From an uncultured Micrococcales bacterium (lineage in GTDB: Bacteria > Actinomycetota > Actinomycetes > Actinomycetales > Microbacteriaceae), in the NCBI GenBank assembly GCA_903935175.1, contig CAIZQQ010000044.1, positions 1-59,147 on the forward strand: 59,147 nucleotides of DNA, written 5' to 3'. The stretch's first letter is position 1. The number at the start of each line of letters is the position of its first letter. Positions 1 to 8,236 of the stretch are shown in pieces. Below the pieces are notes generated by a model. That model was given only the letters and a program-made list of their open reading frames with translations. It did not search any database and had not been told where the DNA came from. The translations under genes and the position numbers were made by a program.

Positions 1-1
1 G

Positions 2-1396
2 CAGATAACTTACCTTTTGTTCGTTCGCCGGCTTGATGACATTCAGACGCTCAAAGAAAACAAAGCCAACACCCTTCGTCAGCCGGTCGAAGACCCAATT
101 TTCAACTCGAACCAAGCCAACCTGCGATGGGGAACCTTCAAAAACTTTGACTCGCAGCGCATGTTCAATGTTGTCAAGGATGAAGTCTTCCCATTTCTGA
201 AGGAATACGCCGCCCAAATGGACGGTGACGGAACAACTTATTCTGAGCAGCTCAAAGACGCGCTCTTCAACATCCCTACCCCCGCGCTCTTGAGCAAGGT
301 AGTGGAACTTCTCGCTGACATTCCAATGGCTGATCGAGACACAAACGGCGATCTATATGAGTATTTGCTTTCCAAGCTCGCGACAGCAGGCGTGAACGGT
401 CAGTACCGAACCCCGCGCCATATCATCGACCTCTTGGTTCACTTAGTAGCACCTAAGCCAAATGATGAAATTTGCGACCCGGCCGTCGGAACCGCCGGCT
501 TCCTGGTTGCAGCCAGCGAATACATCCGCCGCGAACACCCTCAAGCACTGACCGATGAGGCACAACGAAAGCATTTCCATCGTTCCATGTTCCACGGGTA
601 CGACAACGACCAAACCATGGTTCGCATTGGCGCAATGAACCTTTTGCTTCACGGTATTGAACAACCAGATCTAATTCGCCAAGATTCTTTAGCCGAACCT
701 CTGCCTGACACCCGAGGCCTTGACTCTGACCGATTCAGTTTGATCTTGGCAAACCCTCCATTTTCGGGTTCTTTGGATAGCGAAACAGTTTCTGCAGACT
801 TGCAAAGAATCGTTCAGACAAAAAAGACAGAACTTTTGTTCCTTGCTGCGATTGTGAAACTTCTGAAAGTCGGTGGCCGCGCAGCAGTTATTGTCCCCGA
901 TGGCGTGCTCTTCGGCGCGTCGAAGGCACACCAACGCCTAAGAAAATTGCTTGTAGATGAGCACAAATTGGACGCAGTAATCAACTTGCCTACCGGGGTA
1001 TTTCGGCCATACGCAGGTGTATCTACGTCAATTCTCCTCTTCACCAAGACAAATTCTGGCGGTACTGATCGCGTCTGGTTCTACAACCTTGAATCCGATG
1101 GATTCTCTTTGGACGATAAAAGGCTTCCAATTGAGGCAGATGAAATTCCGGATTTGAAAAATAAATGGGCAAAAAGTAAGGACCCTTCTAATTCCACATC
1201 GAGAACTGAAAAAAGCTTTTTTGTCCCTGTCGATGAAATTCAAGGCGCGAAGTATGATCTTTCCTTTAGCCGCTACCAAGAAGTAATCCATGAGGAACTG
1301 GAACACAGAATTCCTAATTTGATTTTGGAAGACCTTGCAAAAGTTGAGTCCCAGATTTCACTAGAAACCGAAGCTTTGAGAGCACTATTCAAATGA
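2..1396 (+). CDS. hsdM: Type I restriction-modification DNA methyltransferase subunit HsdM (5' partial)
   Basis: Adenine-N6 methyltransferase subunit of a type I restriction-modification complex; with HsdS it methylates the host's own recognition sites, using S-adenosylmethionine. The frame is open to the left edge: QITYLLFVRRLDD, typical of the HsdM N-terminal domain, is encoded before the first possible TTG at 17, so the true start lies outside the window. Visible motifs are the SAM-binding DPAVGTAGFLV (about nt 475-510) and the catalytic NPPF (about nt 752-763). The stop overlaps the hsdS start as ATGA (1393-1396), indicating translational coupling. The C-terminal part (nt 1200-1390) carries the usual tail that packs on HsdS. 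Family assignment is firm; the target sequence cannot be read from it. Confidence 0.95.
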   Translation, partial: QITYLLFVRRLDDIQTLKENKANTLRQPVEDPIFNSNQANLRWGTFKNFDSQRMFNVVKDEVFPFLKEYAAQMDGDGTTYSEQLKDALFNIPTPALLSKVVELLADIPMADRDTNGDLYEYLLSKLATAGVNGQYRTPRHIIDLLVHLVAPKPNDEICDPAVGTAGFLVAASEYIRREHPQALTDEAQRKHFHRSMFHGYDNDQTMVRIGAMNLLLHGIEQPDLIRQDSLAEPLPDTRGLDSDRFSLILANPPFSGSLDSETVSADLQRIVQTKKTELLFLAAIVKLLKVGGRAAVIVPDGVLFGASKAHQRLRKLLVDEHKLDAVINLPTGVFRPYAGVSTSILLFTKTNSGGTDRVWFYNLESDGFSLDDKRLPIEADEIPDLKNKWAKSKDPSNSTSRTEKSFFVPVDEIQGAKYDLSFSRYQEVIHEELEHRIPNLILEDLAKVESQISLETEALRALFK

Positions 1397-2529
1397 AAAG
1401 AGTGAAGCTCGGCAGTCTTGTCGATGTAATTCGCTCACCCTTACCCAAACTTGGCCATGGTGAGCTAAGTTATGTTGCTACCGGGGATGTCGGCGAACAT
1501 GAAATCACGGGAATTCAACTGCATCAATATGGAGAACAGCCTTCACGAGCCAACCTCAAATGCCAACCTGGAGACATAATCCTGGCGCGGATGGCCAACA
1601 CAACCAAAGTTTTAGTAATCGATGATTTCAATGCAGCCTATGTCTACTCCACTGGGTTTGCGGCCTTACGGATAAAGAGCGATCAAATCACAGTCGATTT
1701 TCTCGCCCACTTACTCCGAAGCAGTGAATTTCAAAGGCAAAAAGATCAAGCGTCCACAGGGGCGACTCAAAAGGCAATTCTGGATGACGCCTTGCTCCAG
1801 CTGGAAGTTTCTGTTCCCGAGCTTGATTTTCAGCGTAAATTTGCGGAAGCCCTAGACAACTGCAGAAGACAACTTGTTGCTCGATGCGGACAGCTGGAAG
1901 TGCTTGCCGAAATGAGAAAATCACTCTTCCAGGAGGCAAAGTCGCAATCGATGCAGAGCGAAATAGTTTCTCAAGTGGCATCAGTTTGGGACTGTTCACA
2001 TTCAACGCCGAAGTGGACGAATGCTGGGCAAATTTGTTTGCGAACTCCAAACCTTGGTAAAGGCGATTGGGTTTGGGACGACAAGCGCTACGTGAGTGAA
2101 GAGGATTTCACGAACCGAAGTAAAGGCGGAGCAGCGCAACCAGGAGACATAATCCTAAGCCGCGAGGGAACTATAGGAATCGCTGCCATAGTCGAAGAGG
2201 GAATGATGGTTTGCATGGGCCAAAGACTTGTGCAAGTTCGAGCAAATACATCAATAATCCTTCCCGAGTACTTGTTGGCGCACCTTCTTGACGTTTTGCG
2301 ACCAGAGGTGATTTCCAAAGTGATGGTTGGTTCCACTGCTCAGCATTTGAATGTTTCGGACTTGAAAAACCTTCCAGTCCCGATAATCGAAATTGGTAAA
2401 CAACTTGAGTTCAGCGAGAAGTGGAACATCGTCAAAGCTTTGATGGATGAAGAAAAGAAATCACTCGATCTCATACAGGAACTCAAAATGTCTCTCCAGC
2501 GACAGGCATTTGGTCGTGACCATGAGTAA
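1393..2529 (+). CDS. hsdS: Type I restriction-modification specificity subunit HsdS
   Basis: DNA-recognition subunit of the type I complex; its two target-recognition domains each read one half of a bipartite site for HsdM and HsdR. The 378-aa protein has the expected two-fold layout: TRD1 (about residues 1-150) with a first helical spacer (SVPELDFQRKFAEALDNCRR), then TRD2 (about 190-350) with a second spacer. Both halves contain the matching phrase PGDIILxR (PGDIILARMAN and PGDIILSREGT), a hallmark of HsdS repeats. It starts in the ATGA overlap with hsdM and overlaps hsdR by 8 bp, so the three genes form one operon. TRDs are the most variable part of such systems, so the recognition sequence is not predictable here. 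Confidence 0.93.
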   Translation: MKRVKLGSLVDVIRSPLPKLGHGELSYVATGDVGEHEITGIQLHQYGEQPSRANLKCQPGDIILARMANTTKVLVIDDFNAAYVYSTGFAALRIKSDQITVDFLAHLLRSSEFQRQKDQASTGATQKAILDDALLQLEVSVPELDFQRKFAEALDNCRRQLVARCGQLEVLAEMRKSLFQEAKSQSMQSEIVSQVASVWDCSHSTPKWTNAGQICLRTPNLGKGDWVWDDKRYVSEEDFTNRSKGGAAQPGDIILSREGTIGIAAIVEEGMMVCMGQRLVQVRANTSIILPEYLLAHLLDVLRPEVISKVMVGSTAQHLNVSDLKNLPVPIIEIGKQLEFSEKWNIVKALMDEEKKSLDLIQELKMSLQRQAFGRDHE

Positions 2530-5500
2530 CTTCAGCTTCATCGCAAACGAGTGGCCCGAGGTCTTTGAAGAGTGCTCTCTTGCTGAGACTTACCTTTCGA
2601 ATGATCCTCGCTCGGCCTGTATCTACGGACGTCGGGTTGCTGAGATGCTCGTTCAGTACATTTACGAAGTTTCCGGTTTGCCCGAGTCGTACGTTTCTGA
2701 CCTGGCGGCTCGGGTAAACGACCCAGCTTTCAAGAACCTCACTGGGCACAGCATCACCTACCGGTTGAATGCTATCCGCAAGGTTGGTAACACCGCAGCG
2801 CACGGCACTGGAACAGTGAGTTTGGAAACGGCGACGCAAGTTCTGCGAGACCTCCACACCGTCGTCAAATGGGCGATGTTCAACTATTCGACAAACCCAG
2901 GCGCTGTACCTTCGAATTCTGAATTCGACCCAAAGCTCGCAGCAGCGCGAGCCCCATTGTCAAAGACTGAAGTCACTGCACTTTTGCAGAAGTTCGAAGA
3001 CCAGGATGCTACACACGCCGCTGCAATTCGTCAAAAAGACCAGGCAATCGCTGAGCGTGACGCCGAACTCGAAGCATTGCGTGCACAGATTGCTGCTGCG
3101 AGAGCCGCTAATGGTTCGACCCTCGAACCTGGAATCGATGAGGCTGCTACTCGCGTCTACATCGACGCCTATCTAAAGGAATCGGGCTGGCCGCTAACTA
3201 ACAATGGCGACCGCGAATTCGAAGTCACCGGTATGCCTAACCAGCAAGGCATCGGTTTTGTTGATTATGTACTTTGGGGGGCGGATGGCCTTCCCCTTGC
3301 TGTTGTTGAGGCGAAGCGCACGAGCAGAAGCGCACAGGAAGGCCAACACCAGGCAAAGCTTTACGCGGACTGCTTGGAAGCAATGTTCAACCGCCGCCCG
3401 GTGATTTACTACTCGAATGGTTACGAAACCTGGATCTGGGACGACGCCAATGGCTATCCGCCTCGCGAGGTTGCCGGTTACTGCACGTCTGAAGAGCTCG
3501 AACTTCTCATCGCTCGCAGAAATACTCGCGGAGTTCTTTCAGACGTTTCGATCGACGCCACTATTGTTGAACGGCCTTACCAGCACCGAGCAATCCGTGC
3601 AGTAGGTGACGCTTTTGAGCGGAAGCAGCGCGAGGCGCTGTTGGTTATGGCAACCGGTGCCGGAAAGACGAGAACCGTCGTCGCTCTCGTCGACCAGTTA
3701 ATGAAGGCCAACTGGGCTAAGCGAGTTCTTTTCTTGGCAGACCGACTCGAACTGGTCAAACAGGGAGGAAATGCGTTCAAAGCATTCCTGCCTCATGAAA
3801 CTACTGTGAACTTACAAAACGAACGCAATTCCAATGGACGCGTTTATGTTGCGACATACCCGACCATGATGGGGCTCATCAATGAGTTGGACCAGAACGG
3901 AGAACGCCGATTCGGACCTGGCTATTTTGATCTCGTTGTGATTGATGAAGCACACCGATCTGTTTACGCGAAGTACGGCGCCATTTTTGAATACTTCGAC
4001 AGCATGCTTCTAGGGCTCACGGCGACGCCAAAAGACGAGGTAGACCACAACACCTATCGCTTGTTCAACCTCGAGGATGGTGTACCGACAGACGCCTACT
4101 CCTTGGACGAAGCGGTTGCCGATGGTTATCTCGTTCCGCCTAAGGCTGTTGCGGTTGGCACCACTTTCCTTCGTCAGGGAATCAAATACGACGACCTGAC
4201 CGAAGAAGAACAGGACCAGTGGGATTCACTGGAATGGGGCGAAGACGGGGCTCCCACTGAAGTTGGTGCTGCTGAAATCAACCAGTTCCTCTTCAACGAA
4301 GACACCGTTGACAAAGTCCTCGGCACGTTGATGTCTGATGGCTACAAGGTGGCAAGTGGTGACCGAATCGGTAAGACCATCATCTTCGCTAAGAGTCAGC
4401 AGCATGCGGAGTTTATTGAGAAACGTTTCAACATTGGATGGCCGGAGTTCGGTGGCGAGCTTGCGCGCGTCATCACCTACCAGGCCTCCTATGTCGCCGA
4501 CCTCATCGATAAGTTCAAGCAACCAGAGCAAGCGCCGCACATCGCGATTTCAGTGGACATGCTGGACACCGGCATTGATGTGCCAGAAGTTGTGAACTTG
4601 GTGTTCTTCAAGCCAGTGCGTTCAAAATCAAAGTTCTGGCAAATGATTGGACGAGGCACACGCCTTTGCAAGGACATCTTTGGGCCTGGTCAGGACAAGA
4701 AAGACTTCTTAGTCTTCGATTTCTGCGGAAACCTGGAATACTTCAGCCAAGATTTGCCAGGGTCTGCCGGTTCAATCCAGAAACCCTTGAGCCAGAGGAT
4801 CTTCGAAGCGCGCGTTGCCCTGACCGCAGCGTTGGACGTTCTCAATACTGAAGGTGAACCAAGCATCAAAGACCTTCGCGATGCGACGGCAGACACCCTT
4901 CGTCAATTCGTTCAAGGCATCAATCTAGAAAACGTCTTGGTTAGGCCGCACCTGCGCGCGATTGAAGGTCTCAAGAAGCCCGAGATTTGGACGGCACTCG
5001 GAGAAACGCAAGTCGCGCAGCTTGTTGAAGTTTCTGGGCTACCAAGTGCCGCGCAAGACAACGATGAAGATGCCAAGCGCTTCGACATGCTGATCCTGAC
5101 CAGACAACTGGCTCAACTCAATGGTGATGAAGGTTCTGGCGATAAAACTCGCCTCACAATCCAGCGTATTGCCCAGAACCTACTCACCAAGCTGAACATA
5201 CCAGCCGTTGCCGAACGCGCTGAGTTACTTGAAGCACTCGCGAGCGAAGAATGGTGGATCGACGTTTCGCTTCCAATGCTCGAACACGCGCGCAAGCGAA
5301 TACGCGGGTTACTCCGCTTCGCTGACAAAAACACTCGAGTGCCCGTCTATACAGACTTTGAAGATACATTCACTGGCTCAAAGATCATTGACCTTCCAGG
5401 CGTTACCCCAGGGACTAACTTCGAACGCTTCAAGCAAAAAGCCGAGGCTTACCTCCGTGCTCACGAAGATAACCTCTCACTGCAAAAACTTCGCCGAGGA

Positions 5501-5893
5501 AAGTCGCTAACTCAATCTGACTTGGACGAGCTTGGCCGCATGCTTGAAGAGTCTGGTGCCGCTCAGTCGGAAATAGAACTTGCCGAGTCATCAGCTGGGA
5601 GCCTTGGACGATTCATCCGCTCGTTGGTTGGGCTGGAACGCAGCGCTGTCGAAGAAGCATTCGCCGGATTGCTCAATCGACAGACCTTTGGTGTGAACCA
5701 AATTAGGTTTATTGAACTAGTTGTCGATGAACTAACTCGTAACGGCTCTATGGACCCTGGACGCCTTTACGAGTCGCCATTCACGGACTACTCACCGGCA
5801 GGACCTGACCAGATCTTCGAGGGCTCGGACGTTCGCCTGATTGTTGACCTGGTAACGACGGTCAATGAGTCAGCCGACAGCGCTGCAGCCTGA
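2522..5893 (+). CDS. hsdR: Type I restriction endonuclease subunit HsdR with N-terminal DUF4145-like domain
   Basis: ATP-driven motor and nuclease of the type I complex; it translocates unmodified DNA and cleaves it. I place the start at ATG 2522 (MSNFSFIANEWPE), 8 bp inside hsdS, rather than 75 bp upstream. Order of domains in 1123 aa: DUF4145-like N-terminus (about 1-130), coiled coil (about 150-200), nuclease domain with FVDYVLWG and VEAKRTS (D and E-x-K of the PD-(D/E)xK fold, about 245-270), Walker A ATGAGKT (about 377-383), DEAH (IDEAHRS, about 474-480), LTATPK, and motif VI QMIGRGTRL. The C-terminal helical region follows. All key residues are present, so the enzyme looks intact. It is the last gene of the hsd operon and faces the minus-strand DISARM-like operon. 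Confidence 0.94.
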   Translation: MSNFSFIANEWPEVFEECSLAETYLSNDPRSACIYGRRVAEMLVQYIYEVSGLPESYVSDLAARVNDPAFKNLTGHSITYRLNAIRKVGNTAAHGTGTVSLETATQVLRDLHTVVKWAMFNYSTNPGAVPSNSEFDPKLAAARAPLSKTEVTALLQKFEDQDATHAAAIRQKDQAIAERDAELEALRAQIAAARAANGSTLEPGIDEAATRVYIDAYLKESGWPLTNNGDREFEVTGMPNQQGIGFVDYVLWGADGLPLAVVEAKRTSRSAQEGQHQAKLYADCLEAMFNRRPVIYYSNGYETWIWDDANGYPPREVAGYCTSEELELLIARRNTRGVLSDVSIDATIVERPYQHRAIRAVGDAFERKQREALLVMATGAGKTRTVVALVDQLMKANWAKRVLFLADRLELVKQGGNAFKAFLPHETTVNLQNERNSNGRVYVATYPTMMGLINELDQNGERRFGPGYFDLVVIDEAHRSVYAKYGAIFEYFDSMLLGLTATPKDEVDHNTYRLFNLEDGVPTDAYSLDEAVADGYLVPPKAVAVGTTFLRQGIKYDDLTEEEQDQWDSLEWGEDGAPTEVGAAEINQFLFNEDTVDKVLGTLMSDGYKVASGDRIGKTIIFAKSQQHAEFIEKRFNIGWPEFGGELARVITYQASYVADLIDKFKQPEQAPHIAISVDMLDTGIDVPEVVNLVFFKPVRSKSKFWQMIGRGTRLCKDIFGPGQDKKDFLVFDFCGNLEYFSQDLPGSAGSIQKPLSQRIFEARVALTAALDVLNTEGEPSIKDLRDATADTLRQFVQGINLENVLVRPHLRAIEGLKKPEIWTALGETQVAQLVEVSGLPSAAQDNDEDAKRFDMLILTRQLAQLNGDEGSGDKTRLTIQRIAQNLLTKLNIPAVAERAELLEALASEEWWIDVSLPMLEHARKRIRGLLRFADKNTRVPVYTDFEDTFTGSKIIDLPGVTPGTNFERFKQKAEAYLRAHEDNLSLQKLRRGKSLTQSDLDELGRMLEESGAAQSEIELAESSAGSLGRFIRSLVGLERSAVEEAFAGLLNRQTFGVNQIRFIELVVDELTRNGSMDPGRLYESPFTDYSPAGPDQIFEGSDVRLIVDLVTTVNESADSAAA

Positions 5894-5952
5894 TTTGCTT
5901 GTCTAGATAACGAAAGTTTTCGGCGCAATGAGTGCCCAATTGGGAGGGTCGC

Positions 5953-6219
5953 TCAACCCCACATGTTTTCTAGTTCCCGATTAATAGCGCCAAACCACTG
6001 ACTGGCACTCTTGAAATTTGTCTCTCTCAGAGCTCCTAGTGCAACTCCAGCGACAATGTATGTCGACAGGGCAAAAAGTGAATCGATGTAGTCAGAGTTC
6101 AAGTGATGGAGAACCTCTTTTAGCGAAGGTTTGTTGGAGTCGCTGATCCACACGTGCGCTATGGCATCTCTGTTATTCCAGATCTCGGCTCTCGCTGACC
6201 ACATCCGCAAGTCACTCAA
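5953..6219 (-). CDS. Short hypothetical ORF, possibly a gene remnant
   Basis: Not recognised. An 88-codon minus-strand frame starts at a TTG (6219) or an internal ATG (6204) and has no convincing ribosome binding site. The protein has a hydrophobic stretch in its middle (YIVAGVALGAL) and otherwise a mixed helical composition. It sits alone between the convergent hsd and DISARM-like operons. It could be the tail of a longer gene whose front was lost, or a chance frame; I would not rely on it. Confidence 0.25.
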   Translation of the reverse strand: MSDLRMWSARAEIWNNRDAIAHVWISDSNKPSLKEVLHHLNSDYIDSLFALSTYIVAGVALGALRETNFKSASQWFGAINRELENMWG

Positions 6220-6272
6220 GCAGCCTTTTTCAGTTAATTTTTTGGAGATCCCCGTCTACATAGGCTAGCCAA

Positions 6273-6291
6273 CACCTACAAAAAGTAGGTG
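6273..6291. repeat. 7-bp perfect inverted repeat with AAAAA loop
   Basis: CACCTAC and GTAGGTG flank AAAAA in the gap between the convergent operons. It could form a small hairpin downstream of the drmB end, but there is no T-tract on the minus strand, so its role as a terminator is uncertain. Confidence 0.4.
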
Positions 6292-6309
6292 ATGGAAAGA
6301 AGCTACATT

Positions 6310-6333
6310 AAATGCAGGGTCGCTCCCGCATTT
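6310..6333 (-). terminator. Possible terminator after drmB
   Basis: AAATGC-A-GGG / CCC-GCATTT pair around the loop TCGCT, giving nine base pairs with one bulged A, 11 nt after the drmB stop. On the minus strand the stem ends in TTTAAT, a weak U-tract. It is well placed to end the DISARM-like transcript. Confidence 0.4.
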
Positions 6334-6343
6334 CGTCCAAGGT

Positions 6344-8236
6344 CTAGCTTTCGAAGAACCCTTTGAAAGAAGCATCCGTCGTTGTGTCACCGACGAGGGT
6401 CGCTCGATCAAGTCCTTGATTGAACTGTTGGCAGGCCGTCTCGGGCAAAAGGCAGCAGTTATGGCAGGCGGCTAGATTTGTGCCAAAAGTTCCTTGCCCA
6501 GCTTTGCCTAGTTCCATGCATACAGGGTCATTAGAGCACCATTGAGCAGCTGTGACGGCACCCTCAAACACCTTCTTCATAGCATCAGGCCGCGACATCT
6601 CAACTAGCCCACCCATGGTCCCATCTGCGTCCGCTGCAGCCGTGTAGATCAGGAGCCCCGCCATGCCCTCACCCACGTAAATTCTTTCCATCAACGATGC
6701 CGCGATGTAACCGCAATCGTTGACAAGTTGCTGAATTAGAAGGTGCGAAATTGTATGAAGGAGTACTCTTCTGGCATCGTTTGGGGCATCAGGATTTGAC
6801 CTGTTTTTATCGATCAGCCTGCTCTCAATAGGTGCTACGCGGCTTTGCACACCTGCCTGGGATTCCCACTCAGCCAATTTTGTTTCATCAAACTCGATGA
6901 AGATACCCTCACCAACATAGCGAACAGCCGGAAGCCAGCGAGATTTTGCACCTGCCCATTTTTTGCTCATGAGCTTTTTTCCTAGTGCGAGGTCCAAAAT
7001 TCTCGGCATTAGTCTTGAAAATCCGGTCTGTGCAGTAGTTTTCGTCAGCGTAGGTACCGCGTGAATGTTAGCTACTCCCTCAATGTGGTTTGAGTACCCT
7101 ACCTCACGTATCCTAAGAACTTCATGTTCGATTGGAGTTCGAAGAGCCTCCCATTCCCTCATCTCTAGGCTCTTTATGGTCACCTTTTCTTCGTTTACAT
7201 CCGTAACCTGGGAAGAACCAAATCGAATCGCTAAACGCTCAGCGATTTCAGGTCTCTTAAAGTTCTTGAACTCCAAGCCGATCGTGGCGTAGGCAAAAAT
7301 CGCCAGCTCGTCAAAGTCATCCCCCAAGATGAAGTGTTCCGTGGACAACGCTAGATAGTGTTTCTCAATAGCTTCGTCTAACGCATCAACCTTCGGAGTG
7401 ATTTTTGGAATCAATAGAGAACTGACCTGATTCGAGTAATACAAGTTGGTTGCATTTCTAAGAATCAACCTCACTGGGTTTACACAAACTTCGTGATCAT
7501 CGAGCCAAGGCCTAGAACCTGTGCACAAGTACTTGGCACCACCGTCTGTGAGCCGGTTGCTCAAATAGGTGCCACGTTCTTCTTCAGCGTCAGCATCTCC
7601 AGAAGTTGCCTCATTTGTGCCTGCCAGCGTGCGTGTTGCCTTGCATGATTTGCAGGTAACTCTCTGCCCTTTCAGATCACCTGAGCCACTCGATTCAATG
7701 ATCAATGAGTTTTCAGAACACGTTGGAACTATTGTCTTGTGGACCCATTGAAGCCATGGGAACTCGTCGATGTGACCGTCTTCGCAAACAATAATGAAGT
7801 TGACCTGAACAACTCGGCGTTTTTTATTTTCCTTTGATTCGCAATTTGGGCAGTTCGCTAGTTTTTGATCGTCTTTCTTAAGACGAGTCAAAGACCTGCA
7901 GTTGTAACAGAGTGCCCAAGTGGGAAAAACGGATGCAGAAATGTGTTCCGAGTACTCTTTTGTTTTGAAGTCAGCACCTTGTGCTGGCGGGTACGTGAAG
8001 AACTCAACATTGAGGGCTTCTGCAAGGTTGGGATCGACCAGCTTGCACTTGTCGGGGATGTCCTGGACATATCTCATGTCAGGAATACCGTTACTAGAGG
8101 CGGCGATACCGGCCTCGCGTTTATACCAAGAGTCGAGGCCCGGCATAACGACGGAGAGGCCTTCTTTGAGAATCGAAAGAGACCCAGGCCCGGCACCTTG
8201 AATTACAGTGCTTTGCCTTATCGAGTGCTTTGCCAT
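6344..8236 (-). CDS. drmB: DISARM-type DrmB protein (DUF1998)
   Basis: DUF1998 protein of the DrmB type, which in DISARM phage defence forms a complex with the helicase DrmA and binds DNA. Recognised from several features: CxxC pairs at residues 110/113, 129/132 and 195/198; the phrase HTISHLLIQ (about 515); the segment MERIYVGEGMAGLLIYTA; GTMGGLV; and a C-terminal cysteine cluster CSNDPVC ... NLAACHNC ... PETACQQFN. Length 630 aa is normal for DrmB. Its ATG shares one base with the drmA stop (TAATG at 8238-8234), so translation is coupled. It is the last gene of the five-gene operon. Family call is from sequence memory, not a search; the wider DUF1998 family also occurs in other helicase-linked defence systems. 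Confidence 0.82.
   Translation of the reverse strand: MAKHSIRQSTVIQGAGPGSLSILKEGLSVVMPGLDSWYKREAGIAASSNGIPDMRYVQDIPDKCKLVDPNLAEALNVEFFTYPPAQGADFKTKEYSEHISASVFPTWALCYNCRSLTRLKKDDQKLANCPNCESKENKKRRVVQVNFIIVCEDGHIDEFPWLQWVHKTIVPTCSENSLIIESSGSGDLKGQRVTCKSCKATRTLAGTNEATSGDADAEEERGTYLSNRLTDGGAKYLCTGSRPWLDDHEVCVNPVRLILRNATNLYYSNQVSSLLIPKITPKVDALDEAIEKHYLALSTEHFILGDDFDELAIFAYATIGLEFKNFKRPEIAERLAIRFGSSQVTDVNEEKVTIKSLEMREWEALRTPIEHEVLRIREVGYSNHIEGVANIHAVPTLTKTTAQTGFSRLMPRILDLALGKKLMSKKWAGAKSRWLPAVRYVGEGIFIEFDETKLAEWESQAGVQSRVAPIESRLIDKNRSNPDAPNDARRVLLHTISHLLIQQLVNDCGYIAASLMERIYVGEGMAGLLIYTAAADADGTMGGLVEMSRPDAMKKVFEGAVTAAQWCSNDPVCMELGKAGQGTFGTNLAACHNCCLLPETACQQFNQGLDRATLVGDTTTDASFKGFFES

Noticed and set aside
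2-1396. HsdM considered as the DISARM methylase DrmMI
   Set aside because: It is coupled to its own hsdS and hsdR by ATGA and 8-bp overlaps and is on the opposite strand to drmA/drmB.
6220-6343. Searched for a drmC (phospholipase D) gene or remnant beyond drmB
   Set aside because: The gap to hsdR holds only two hairpins and an 88-codon frame without an HxKxxxxD motif.
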